Of a stretch of DNA of 7,978 nucleotides, positions 1-6,777 are shown piece by piece. The notes beneath the pieces were generated by a model. That model was not told the DNA's origin and ran no database searches. It saw only the letters and a program-made list of their open reading frames with translations. Source of the DNA: an uncultured Bacilli bacterium (GTDB lineage: Bacteria; Bacillota_I; Bacilli_A; RF39; UBA660); contig CANQZL010000067.1 in the NCBI GenBank assembly GCA_947628325.1, positions 1-7,978 of the forward strand. Direction: 5' to 3'. The position numbers and the translations under genes were made by a program. How positions within the stretch are numbered: the first letter of the stretch is position 1; each line of letters begins with the position of its first letter.

Positions 1-2
1 AT

Positions 3-122
3 GGATTTAAAGTATGTGATCCGTTATCTAAAACAAAACAAAATAGAACAATAGAAGAAATAAATAAATTTATGAATACTCGAATAGGGAAATGGTTTAT
101 AAGTATTAATAATAAAATATAA
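3..122 (+). CDS. C-terminal end of an unidentified protein (5' end outside window)
   Basis: This frame is open from the left edge and ends at TAA 120-122, giving the last 39 residues of a protein that starts upstream. The visible tail begins GFKVCDPLSKTK and ends GKWFISINNKI. It has no membrane segment and is moderately basic. I do not recognise it with certainty. The 'V-x-DPLS' stretch followed by a polar segment and 'INKF' loosely resembles the part after the catalytic His in C39-like cysteine peptidases, but this is only a resemblance. The stop lies 39 bases before the methyltransferase start, and a -10 element sits in the gap, so the two genes need not be co-transcribed. The coding frame is supported by sensible composition and by lack of a competing frame. 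The other frame starting at base 1 stops after 17 codons. Confidence 0.5.
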   Translation, partial: GFKVCDPLSKTKQNRTIEEINKFMNTRIGKWFISINNKI

Positions 123-134
123 CAATTTATAATA

Positions 135-143
135 TGTTATAAT
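135..143 (+). promoter_or_regulatory. Extended -10 promoter of the methyltransferase gene
   Basis: TGTTATAAT fits the extended -10 pattern TG-N-TATAAT exactly. A second TATAAT lies at 128-133. No good -35 is visible 17 bases upstream (AAATAT), as is common for extended -10 promoters. Transcription would start near 150, leaving a leader of only about 12 bases that is almost entirely the ribosome binding site AGAGGTGG (151-158) before ATG 162. Confidence 0.5.
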
Positions 144-161
144 ACTTTAAAGAGGTGGAGT

Positions 162-1061
162 ATGATACCTAGTTTTTTAATTGATAAGTTGAATTCTTAT
201 TATAATGAGACGGAAGTTAAAGAAATATTAAATGGTTATAAAATAAATAGAATAGTTTCTTTAAGAGTTAATACTATTAAAGAAAATACTGATAATATAA
301 AAAAAGTTTTAAATGATAATAATATATTATTTAAAGAAGTTAGTTGGTATAAAGAAGCTTTTATTATAGAAAATGTTAATGAAGAAAAGATAAGAGAATT
401 AGATATTTATAAAGAGGGGAAAATATATTTACAAAGTCTTTCTTCAATGATACCTCCATTAATATTAAATCCTCAAGAAAATGAACTTATTTTAGATATG
501 GCAGCTGCTCCAGGAGGAAAAACTACTCAAATAGCTGCTTTAACTAATAATAAAGCAATGATTACTGCTATTGAAAAAAATAAAATAAGAGCTTCTAAAT
601 TAAAATATAATTTAGAACTTCAAGGAACAAAGAAAGTATCTTTATTAGTAAGTGATGCTAGTAAATTAGATGAATACTTTATGTTTGATAAAATACTTTT
701 AGATGCACCATGTAGTGGGAGTGGTACTTTAATAGATAATAATATTAATGAGAAATACTTTAATATAAATTTAATTAATATAAGTGTTGAAAGACAAAAA
801 AGATTAATAGAAGAAGCTATTAAACATTTAAAAATTAATGGTACATTAGTATATTCTACTTGTAGTATTTTAAAAGAAGAAAATGAAGAAATTATTAAGT
901 ATATTTTAAATAAATATAATAATATAAAATTAGATTATATAGATTATAATAAATATAAAGATATTCCTATATTATCTAGTGAACTAGAAGGAACTTTAAC
1001 TATTTTACCAAATAAATATTATGAAGGATTTTTTGTAGCTAAATTAATTAGAATAAAATAA
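162..1061 (+). CDS. RsmB/RsmF-family rRNA (cytosine-5)-methyltransferase
   Basis: This is a SAM-dependent RNA m5C methyltransferase of the NOL1/NOP2/Sun family, whose bacterial members modify 16S rRNA cytosines. The 299-residue protein has the SAM-binding motif DMAAAPGGKT at 112-121, motif IV DAPCSGSGT at 181-189 with Cys184, and motif VI STCS at 232-235 with the catalytic-type Cys234, followed by the usual acidic run EENEE. The C-terminus has the family signature YEGFFVAK. Residues about 28-40 (NRIVSLRVNTIK) match the short N-terminal segment before the Rossmann core. There is no NusB-like RNA-binding domain as in full RsmB, and no C-terminal extension as in E. coli RsmF, so it is a minimal version and the exact target base cannot be given. 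The start is fixed by AGAGGTGG three bases before ATG. It converges on mraY and ends in a shared terminator. Confidence 0.9.
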   Translation: MIPSFLIDKLNSYYNETEVKEILNGYKINRIVSLRVNTIKENTDNIKKVLNDNNILFKEVSWYKEAFIIENVNEEKIRELDIYKEGKIYLQSLSSMIPPLILNPQENELILDMAAAPGGKTTQIAALTNNKAMITAIEKNKIRASKLKYNLELQGTKKVSLLVSDASKLDEYFMFDKILLDAPCSGSGTLIDNNINEKYFNINLINISVERQKRLIEEAIKHLKINGTLVYSTCSILKEENEEIIKYILNKYNNIKLDYIDYNKYKDIPILSSELEGTLTILPNKYYEGFFVAKLIRIK

Positions 1062-1095
1062 AAGATATTGTTTTGTGAATTACAATATCTTTTTT
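1061..1095. terminator. Bidirectional intrinsic terminator between the methyltransferase gene and mraY
   Basis: AAAGATATTGT (1061-1071) pairs perfectly with ACAATATCTTT (1082-1092), an 11-bp stem with a 10-base loop. A T tract follows on the plus strand (1090-1095). The mirrored A-rich flank gives U-rich RNA on the minus strand. The stem starts on the last base of the plus-strand stop and overlaps the mraY stop at 1094-1096, so one hairpin serves both converging genes. Confidence 0.85.
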
Positions 1096-2086
1096 ATAAC
1101 CAAACACCATATGTTATAGCAGCCATAGCTAAGAGTAAACCAATAACATAAAATAATTTGACAATGTCTCCTTCAGCCCAACCTAGTTGTTCAAAATGAT
1201 GATGAATTGGGGCCATTTTAAATACTTTTTTATGAAAATAAATTATAGAAATCATTTGAATTAGTGATGATAATGTTTCAACAACAAATACTCCTCCAAC
1301 TAAAGCCAATGATAATTCGTGCTTTGTTAAAATAGCTGTTGCTGCTAAAGCACCACCTAGTGCTAATGAACCAGTATCACCCATAAAGACTTTGGCCGGA
1401 TGAGAATTAAATAATAAGAAACCAAGTAAAGTACCAACTAAAACAAAACAGAAAATACCAACTTCTTGATTACCAGCCATCCATGTTGCGTTCCAAGCAA
1501 GTAAACCATATGCTAAAAAGGCGATTGCTGATAAGCCACCAGCTAGACCATCTAAACCATCAGTTATATTTACAGCATTAGATGTTCCAACTAATAAAAA
1601 TAAAATAAATATACCATAAAACCATTTCAAATTAATATTTATTCCTAATGATGAAATTTCTAGAGTAGGTGAACCACCATTGGTTATGTAAATATAGAAA
1701 AATATTAAAGCTATTCCCATTTGACATAATAACTTAAACATAATACTTAAGCCTTTATTATTATGGAATTTAATTTTTAACCAATCATCTATAAAACCTA
1801 ATAATCCATAACAACCAAAGACAATTAAAATAATTTGTAAATTATAAGATATCTCAATACTACCTTTAATCTTTAATAAAATTAAAGTTAGAATAGTTGG
1901 AATAATAAATATTAAACCACCAATAGTAGGAGTACCATTCTTTTTTTGATGCCTTTCACCAATTGTTGCACTAACTGTTTGTCCAGCTTTTAGTTTTTTT
2001 AATATTGGAATGAGAATCAGTCCAGCTATAATTGAAAGAATAAATCCTAACATCATAGCCATAGCTGCTTTAGCTAAAACTAGCAT
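1094..2086 (-). CDS. mraY: Phospho-N-acetylmuramoyl-pentapeptide transferase (MraY)
   Basis: MraY is the integral membrane enzyme that moves phospho-MurNAc-pentapeptide from UDP onto undecaprenyl phosphate, forming lipid I. The 330-residue length is normal for Gram-positive MraY, and about ten hydrophobic segments are visible. Family motifs occur in order: GTPTIGG (51-57); FIDDWLK with the Asp pair 100-101; the NITDGLDGLAGG loop (173-184); HPAKVFMGDTGS with Asp237 (229-240); and the HHHFE histidine motif (295-299). All polar active-site positions that I can see are intact. The start is supported by AAAGAGGTG on the minus strand (2092-2100), five bases before ATG. It lies 89 bases downstream of the SpoVD-like gene on the same strand, an arrangement recalling the dcw cluster of Bacillus (spoVD, murE, mraY). 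Here murE does not lie between them and murD does not follow. Confidence 0.97.
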   Translation of the reverse strand: MLVLAKAAMAMMLGFILSIIAGLILIPILKKLKAGQTVSATIGERHQKKNGTPTIGGLIFIIPTILTLILLKIKGSIEISYNLQIILIVFGCYGLLGFIDDWLKIKFHNNKGLSIMFKLLCQMGIALIFFYIYITNGGSPTLEISSLGININLKWFYGIFILFLLVGTSNAVNITDGLDGLAGGLSAIAFLAYGLLAWNATWMAGNQEVGIFCFVLVGTLLGFLLFNSHPAKVFMGDTGSLALGGALAATAILTKHELSLALVGGVFVVETLSSLIQMISIIYFHKKVFKMAPIHHHFEQLGWAEGDIVKLFYVIGLLLAMAAITYGVWL

Positions 2087-2109
2087 ACAAACACCTCTTT
2101 CTATAGAGC

Positions 2110-2144
2110 ATTATACTACAAAATACTACTTTAAAGATTGTCAA
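2110..2144 (-). promoter_or_regulatory. Probable mraY promoter with unusual spacing
   Basis: On the minus strand there is a perfect TATAAT (plus 2110-2115) about 23 bases before the mraY ATG and a perfect TTGACA (plus 2139-2144). They are 23 bp apart, longer than the usual 16-18 bp, so either the -35 is not used with this -10 or spacing is suboptimal. Between them lies a direct repeat, ATACTAC at 2113-2119 and 2123-2129, offset by exactly 10 bp. The TTGACA is also half of an inverted repeat with 2154-2159. A start near 2103 would give a very short leader. Confidence 0.4.
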
Positions 2145-2175
2145 AGTATAAAATTGACATTTTTATATACAAATT

Positions 2176-4080
2176 TTAACCAAGCATTACTTTTATAGTT
2201 GAATTTTCTTTAATGTATATATCTGGTTTAGGATCTTGATATATTATTTTATCTCCATTACCACTATATTCTATTTTAAAGCCTTTTAGAATAGATGAAG
2301 CTTCTTTCTTAGTCATATTTAAAACATTAGGAGCTTTAACATATTTTGTATCTAACCAAGTATATTCTCGTGGAGTAACTTCTTTAGCAGGTTGTAAGTT
2401 TTTAATACTTATAATGTTTTTCATAATGTTTTTGGCTATTGGAGCTGAAACAGTTCCTCCGTACTGAGTTATACCTTTAGGATTATCAATTGCAACATAT
2501 ACAACATATTCAGGTTTATCTGCAGGAATAAATCCCATAAAGGAAACAATATAGTTACCGGTCATATAAGTACCATTATTTACTTTTTGAGCTGTTCCAG
2601 TTTTGCCTCCTACACGATAATTTTCTATATAAGCATTTTTACCTGTTCCAGAAGAGACAACACTTTCTAAAGTAAATCTAACCATTTTAGATGTTTCTTC
2701 ACTAATAACTTGTCTTACTAGAACAGGATTATTTTCATACATAATATCATTTGTTTCAGGTTCTGTTATGTATTTAACAACATATGGTTTATATAGTTTT
2801 CCTCCATTAATAGCTGCTGATACACCAGTTACTTGTTGAATAGGGGTAACACTAATACCTTGTCCAAAAGAAATTGTTGCTTGTTCAACTGGACCAATAT
2901 CTTTTAAGTCAAACATTATACCACTAGCTTCACCATTTAAATCAATACCTGTTTTTTCTGTAAAGCCAAAATTTTTGATGTATTTATATAATCTTTCTGT
3001 TCCAAGTTTCTGACCCATAACTACAAAGCCGGGGTTACAAGAGTTTTCAACGACCTGTAAGAATGTTTCAGCACCATGACCACCAGATTTCCAACATTTT
3101 ATACGAGCTCCTTCAACATTAATTGAACCTCCATCATAAAATGTATCTGTAAAGAGATTAATGGTTTGTTCTTCTAATGAAGCAGCTAGAGTTATTATTT
3201 TGAAAGTAGAACCTGGTTCATAGTTTTTCCAAATAGGTAAATTTCTATTAATTATTTCTAAATCATAATTTTTATAATTATTTGAATCAAAAGTTGGTCT
3301 TGAACCCATCGCTAATATTTCCCCAGTATTAGGATCCATGACAACTGATAAAGCTTGTTCTGGATTATATTTAGCATCAGCATTAGCCAGTTCCTTTTCT
3401 AAAGCAAGTTGAATATCTATATCAATAGTTAAAGTTATATCCATACCATTTTGAGCTTGTTCATAAATTTCTAAGTTATTTAAACGATTGCCTTTACCAT
3501 CAGAAGTATACTTAATAGAACCATCTTTACCAGTTAGATATTCATCATATTTTAATTCTAATCCTGATAATCCTTGATTATCAATACCAACATATCCTAA
3601 AACATGAGATAAGACATCTTCATAAGGATAATATCTTTTGGATTCTTTCATTAAATAAAGACCATCTATATTTAAATTATTTATTTTATCAGCAGTCTCA
3701 CTATCAAGTTGTCTTCCTTCAGGATTAATTTTTTCTAAAGAAGTTCTTTTATTTAAATGTTTTAATATATCATCATAATTAGCATTTAATATATCAGCTA
3801 ATTTCTTAGCTGTATCTTCTTTATTAATAATTTGATTAGGTACTACATAAAGAGTAGTTGTAGTAATATTGGTAGCTAAAACTTTTCCATTACGATCTAA
3901 AATACGTCCTCTATCAGCTGTAATAGGTAAGTTTCTTTGCCACAGAGATGTTGCTAATTTATTTAATTTATTATAACTAAATACTTGAATATAAAATATT
4001 CTAAATAAGATAATTAAAAATATAATAAAAACACTTATTAAGATAATTTTTATTCTAAATTGTTTATCTTTAATAAACAT
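2176..4080 (-). CDS. SpoVD/FtsI-like class B penicillin-binding protein with one PASTA domain
   Basis: This is a membrane-anchored D,D-transpeptidase that cross-links peptidoglycan, usually paired with an FtsW/SpoVE-type polymerase. Of 634 residues, 10-34 form the single N-terminal membrane anchor. The dimerisation region begins near 57 with RGRILDRNGKVLA. The transpeptidase domain has STFK at 291-294 (Ser291 nucleophile), SCN at 347-349 and KTG at 493-495 within GGKTGTA. One PASTA domain fills about 578-634. Length and architecture match B. subtilis SpoVD. Cys329 and Cys348 reproduce the spacing of the SpoVD redox cysteine pair. Vegetative division PBPs of some relatives share this layout, so a sporulation role is not implied. 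GGTG on the minus strand (plus 4086-4089) precedes ATG. The 12 bases GGTGATTATATG covering SD to start are identical to those of the ftsW-like gene. It is likely co-transcribed with mraY, at least in part. Confidence 0.93.
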   Translation of the reverse strand: MFIKDKQFRIKIILISVFIIFLIILFRIFYIQVFSYNKLNKLATSLWQRNLPITADRGRILDRNGKVLATNITTTTLYVVPNQIINKEDTAKKLADILNANYDDILKHLNKRTSLEKINPEGRQLDSETADKINNLNIDGLYLMKESKRYYPYEDVLSHVLGYVGIDNQGLSGLELKYDEYLTGKDGSIKYTSDGKGNRLNNLEIYEQAQNGMDITLTIDIDIQLALEKELANADAKYNPEQALSVVMDPNTGEILAMGSRPTFDSNNYKNYDLEIINRNLPIWKNYEPGSTFKIITLAASLEEQTINLFTDTFYDGGSINVEGARIKCWKSGGHGAETFLQVVENSCNPGFVVMGQKLGTERLYKYIKNFGFTEKTGIDLNGEASGIMFDLKDIGPVEQATISFGQGISVTPIQQVTGVSAAINGGKLYKPYVVKYITEPETNDIMYENNPVLVRQVISEETSKMVRFTLESVVSSGTGKNAYIENYRVGGKTGTAQKVNNGTYMTGNYIVSFMGFIPADKPEYVVYVAIDNPKGITQYGGTVSAPIAKNIMKNIISIKNLQPAKEVTPREYTWLDTKYVKAPNVLNMTKKEASSILKGFKIEYSGNGDKIIYQDPKPDIYIKENSTIKVMLG

Positions 4081-4196
4081 ATAATCACCATTAAATATTA
4101 TGTTTGAAAATAGTATTTAAGACTTTTATTAATATTAGGTTGTTTGCAATATAAATATATCTTTGATAAAATGTATAAAGTAGTGGAAGTGGTATA
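4081..4196. promoter_or_regulatory. Divergent intergenic region between the PBP and carboxypeptidase genes
   Basis: These 116 bases must hold the promoters of both divergent genes. The plus-strand promoter is annotated separately. For the minus strand the best -10 is CATAAT (plus 4097-4102), about 17 bases before the PBP start, without a convincing -35 (AAAGTC at 18 bp). TTGCAA at 4144-4149 is its own reverse complement, so it could be read in either direction. I see no clear operator. Confidence 0.35.
4144..4172 (+). promoter_or_regulatory. Promoter of the DD-carboxypeptidase gene
   Basis: TTGCAA (4144-4149), a 17-bp spacer and TAAAAT (4167-4172) fit a housekeeping promoter, with TG one base before the -10 (TGATAAAAT) adding an extended -10. 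Transcription would begin near 4179. The ribosome binding site is weak (GGAAGTGG, 4185-4192) before ATG 4197. Confidence 0.5.
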
Positions 4197-5390
4197 ATGA
4201 AAAAATTTATTTTTATTATATTTATATTTCTATGTTCTTGTAATATAGTAAAGGGACTTTCTTTACCAGTAGAAGTAAGTGCTGATGCTGTAGTATTACT
4301 TAATTTGGATGAAAATAAAATAGTTTATGAAAAGAATCCTGATAAGAAGGAAATTTTAGCTTCGCTTACGAAGATGATGACAGTATATACAGCAATTAAT
4401 GTTTTAGATAATTTAAATGAAAAAGTAACCATTAAGTTTAATGATATTACTAATTTATGGGGCTATACAGTTGCGGGATTAGTTGAAGGGGATAGAGTAA
4501 CATATTTGGATTTATTATATGGAACAATGCTTCCTTCAGGAGCAGATGCGGCAATGGCAATAGCTAATCATATTAGCGGTAGTGAGGAAAAGTTTGTTTC
4601 TTTAATGAATGAAGAAGCTCTTAAAATGGGCCTTAGAAATACTACGTTTGCTGATTGCTATGGTGGTAGTGATCAAAATATTAGTACAGCCCGAGAACTT
4701 TCGATATTTTTAAATAAGGCTTTACAAAATGATGTATTTAAGAAAGTTTTTAGTACTACAACATATCGAATGACTAATGGTTTAGAAGTTATTAATTATA
4801 CAAGAGCAGTTGCAACTTTTCATGGCTTGAATTCTGATATTTTAACTGGAAATAAAGCTGGTTTTACTGCACCAGCTGGATTACTACTAGCTTCTACGGC
4901 TACTATTAATAATACTCATTATGCCTTAATAGTTTGTAAATCAGATATAAATAGTGATTATAGTAATAATATTTTAGAAACTTATAAAATATATGATTAT
5001 ATCGAAACACATACATTTAAAGAACATACTATAATACCTAGAGGATCTATTATAAAGAAAATAAATGTTAAAGATGGAACTATTAGTGAATATATCATAA
5101 TGGCTGAAGAAGATATCAAAGAAAAATTAACAGATGAAGAATTTAATAATATTAAGATAGATTATAATATAGCAGATGAAATATCTCCAGATAATGAAAT
5201 AGGAGATAATCTAGGATATATTGATATCTTAGTTAATGATGAAATTATTGATACATATCATTTCTATTTAAAAGATGAAATATTTTCTTACCATCAACAA
5301 TCACAATTAGTAATATTAGTTATAATAGGATTATCATTTTTAGTAATTATTCTTTTATGTTTAAATATATTAGGATATCGTAAAAAATAA
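4197..5390 (+). CDS. D-alanyl-D-alanine carboxypeptidase homologue (peptidase S11, DacA/DacF-like) with altered active-site motifs
   Basis: Family members remove the terminal D-Ala from peptidoglycan pentapeptides outside the membrane. The 397-residue protein has an N-terminal signal sequence (about 1-20), the S11 catalytic domain to about 270, a C-terminal beta-rich PBP5_C-like domain (about 275-360) and an unusual full membrane helix (about 370-391) ending GYRKK. Thus it is anchored by a true transmembrane segment rather than an amphipathic tail. SLTK at 56-59 supplies the nucleophile Ser56 and Lys59. The second motif reads SGA (114-116) in place of SxN, and the third reads KAG (220-222, in GNKAGFTAPAG) in place of KTG. 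The fold signature is otherwise good, so the family call is firm but carboxypeptidase activity is uncertain. A possible lipobox (FLCSC) is imperfect. It lies 68 bases upstream of the ftsW-like gene on the same strand, with an AT-only hairpin and a T run between. Confidence 0.88.
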   Translation: MKKFIFIIFIFLCSCNIVKGLSLPVEVSADAVVLLNLDENKIVYEKNPDKKEILASLTKMMTVYTAINVLDNLNEKVTIKFNDITNLWGYTVAGLVEGDRVTYLDLLYGTMLPSGADAAMAIANHISGSEEKFVSLMNEEALKMGLRNTTFADCYGGSDQNISTARELSIFLNKALQNDVFKKVFSTTTYRMTNGLEVINYTRAVATFHGLNSDILTGNKAGFTAPAGLLLASTATINNTHYALIVCKSDINSDYSNNILETYKIYDYIETHTFKEHTIIPRGSIIKKINVKDGTISEYIIMAEEDIKEKLTDEEFNNIKIDYNIADEISPDNEIGDNLGYIDILVNDEIIDTYHFYLKDEIFSYHQQSQLVILVIIGLSFLVIILLCLNILGYRKK

Positions 5391-5392
5391 TG

Positions 5393-5424
5393 TAATAAAA
5401 TTTATTTATTATATTATTTTTTTT
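5393..5424 (+). terminator. Weak possible terminator after the carboxypeptidase gene
   Basis: TAATAAA (5393-5399) pairs with TTTATTA (5405-5411) around a five-base loop, and eight T residues follow at 5417-5424. The stem is A-T only, so it would be unstable. It may merely attenuate read-through into the ftsW-like gene. A TGGTAAATT (5426-5434) just downstream could act as an extended -10 for that gene, but no -35 is seen. Confidence 0.25.
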
Positions 5425-5458
5425 ATGGTAAATTAATAATATTTAATAAGGTGATTAT

Positions 5459-6469
5459 ATGAAGATAGATAAAATCTTATTAATATCAACTATTATATTA
5501 ATATCTTTTGGTATTTTAATGGTCTATTCATCTAGTAATATTTGGGCATTATATAAGTATGGTGATGCTTTAAAGTATGTTAAATCACAATTTATATTTT
5601 TTATAGGAGGTTTGTTTTTAATTGGGATTTTAGTAAAAGTTAATCCTAGTATATACGAAAAATATTCTAATAAAATTTTATTTTTATGTTTTATTTTATT
5701 AGTATTAGTTTTAATACCTGGAATAGGAAAAGTTAGAAATGGTTCACGAAGTTGGTTTGGAATAGGTCCTTTAGGTATTCAACCTTCTGAATTTAGTAAG
5801 CTAGGTTTAATAATTTATACTTCTAAGTATTTAGCTCATAATAATAAAGATATTAAAAATATAAAGAAGGGCTTATTACCATTATTTTTAATAATTTGTT
5901 TATTTTTCTTACTTATTATGCTTGAACCAGATTTTGGAACAGCGATGGTAATAATTTTAACTTTAGTAGGTTTAATATTTATTTCGGGACCTAATTTAAG
6001 TTTTTTTATAAAGATTGGCTTAATAGGTTTAGTTGGCATAGTAGGTTTAATTGCTATAGCACCATATCGTATGAAAAGAATAATTTCATATTTAAATCCT
6101 TGGAGTGATCCTTTAGGTAGTGGATTTCAAATAATTCAAAGTCTTTATGCTATAGGTCCTTCTAGTTTACTAGGTAAAGGATTAGGTAATTCTATTCAAA
6201 AAAATTTTTATTTACCAGAACCTCAAACTGATTTTATATTTAGTATTATTGCAGAAGAATTTGGTTTTCTAGGAGTTTTCTTTGTAATAAGTTTATTCTT
6301 TATTATTTTTTATCGTTCTATTAAAATAGCTTTAAGAGAACAAGATTTATTTAAGAAATATTTAACTTTTGGGATGTCTTTTGGTATTATATTACAAGTT
6401 ATTTTAAATATTTTAGTTGTTACGGGGACTATTCCGACAACGGGGGTTGCCCTTTTTTTGTACTCATAA
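5459..6469 (+). CDS. FtsW/SpoVE-type SEDS peptidoglycan glycosyltransferase, C-terminally truncated
   Basis: SEDS proteins are multi-pass membrane enzymes that polymerise lipid II and act with a class B PBP. Visible motifs are GSRSWFGIGPLGIQPSEFSK (95-114), LEPDFGTA (155-162), NPWSDPLGSGFQIIQS (213-228), GKGLGNSIQK (239-248), and LPEPQTDFIF (252-261) with Asp258 at the catalytic position known in RodA. The form of the QSLYAIG and GLGNSIQK segments favours FtsW/SpoVE over RodA. The frame then reads TGTIPTTGV, where relatives continue with PLPF-SYGG and a last membrane helix, but here it becomes ALFLYS and stops. Roughly 30-40 residues and the SYGG motif are missing, so this copy is probably broken or misassembled. 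AAGGTG (5448-5453) sits five bases before ATG. The SpoVD-like protein encoded nearby would be its natural partner. Codons over 6421-6452 are unusually GC-rich for the gene. Confidence 0.9.
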   Translation: MKIDKILLISTIILISFGILMVYSSSNIWALYKYGDALKYVKSQFIFFIGGLFLIGILVKVNPSIYEKYSNKILFLCFILLVLVLIPGIGKVRNGSRSWFGIGPLGIQPSEFSKLGLIIYTSKYLAHNNKDIKNIKKGLLPLFLIICLFFLLIMLEPDFGTAMVIILTLVGLIFISGPNLSFFIKIGLIGLVGIVGLIAIAPYRMKRIISYLNPWSDPLGSGFQIIQSLYAIGPSSLLGKGLGNSIQKNFYLPEPQTDFIFSIIAEEFGFLGVFFVISLFFIIFYRSIKIALREQDLFKKYLTFGMSFGIILQVILNILVVTGTIPTTGVALFLYS

Positions 6470-6511
6470 TTACAATCAAATTTTCCCTTTATAATAAGGG
6501 CATTTGTGAGA

Positions 6512-6649
6512 TTATAGTAATAAGTAAATTTTATCTAAAATCTTAAAAATTGAAAAAAATATTAAAAAAAGAAAATAAATCGTAAGGGTTACTTTACCAT
6601 TATAATTTTCAAAATTTTGACCTTTAAAATCATTATCATAAAAAAGTAA
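6512..6649 (-). pseudogene. Possible remnant of a small membrane protein
   Basis: A 45-codon minus-strand frame is open between stops at 6650-6652 and 6512-6514. It reads as a polar segment (DNDFKGQNFENYNGK) followed by a hydrophobic segment (LTIYFLFLIFFSIFKIL), which looks protein-like. It has no ATG, GTG or TTG start and no ribosome binding site, so at best it is a fragment. In sequence this AT-rich, a frame of this size can arise by chance. Confidence 0.2.
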
Positions 6650-6660
6650 TTAAAACTATA

Positions 6661-6689
6661 TTGATTATGTAAATATCATATTTTATAAT
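6661..6689 (+). promoter_or_regulatory. Orphan promoter-like sequence
   Basis: TTGATT (6661-6666), a 17-bp spacer and a perfect TATAAT (6684-6689) form a near-consensus housekeeping promoter facing right. No plus-strand gene follows. A transcript starting near 6696 would run into the 13-bp hairpin at 6742-6777, suggesting either a short untranslated RNA or a leftover promoter. The AT-richness makes chance matches common. Confidence 0.35.
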
Positions 6690-6736
6690 ATAAAAATTTT
6701 AAAACAAGAAATAAAATTAAAAATTTTTTATTAATA

Positions 6737-6777
6737 TAGAAAAAGGATATTGTTAGCTTTATAAAACAATATCCTTT
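6737..6777 (-). terminator. Intrinsic terminator, minus strand
   Basis: AAAGGATATTGTT (6742-6754) pairs perfectly with AACAATATCCTTT (6765-6777), a 13-bp stem with a 10-base loop. On the minus strand the stem is followed by a run of five T (from the A run at 6740-6744), whereas on the plus strand no good T tract follows. It therefore terminates leftward transcription and lies 47 bases after the stop of the small membrane gene at 6825-7003. Confidence 0.75.

Noticed and set aside
2010..2198. Plus-strand open frame of 62 codons over the 5' end of mraY
   Set aside because: It lies antisense to mraY and its upstream region, has no good binding site, and no recognisable protein features.
4230..4245. 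Lipobox in the carboxypeptidase signal sequence (LCSC)
   Set aside because: The -2 position relative to the second Cys is itself Cys, which does not fit the usual lipobox, and the protein already has a C-terminal membrane helix.
5836..6039. Minus-strand open frame of 67 codons inside the ftsW-like gene
   Set aside because: It is antisense to a clear SEDS coding region; its Lys/Ile/Pro repeats mirror the hydrophobic codons on the other strand.
6448..6546. Continuation of FtsW by a one-base frameshift in the GGGGG run at 6442-6446
   Set aside because: The shifted frame stays open for about 30 codons and begins with PFF, but it contains no SYGG motif and no convincing last helix, so a simple frameshift does not explain the truncation.
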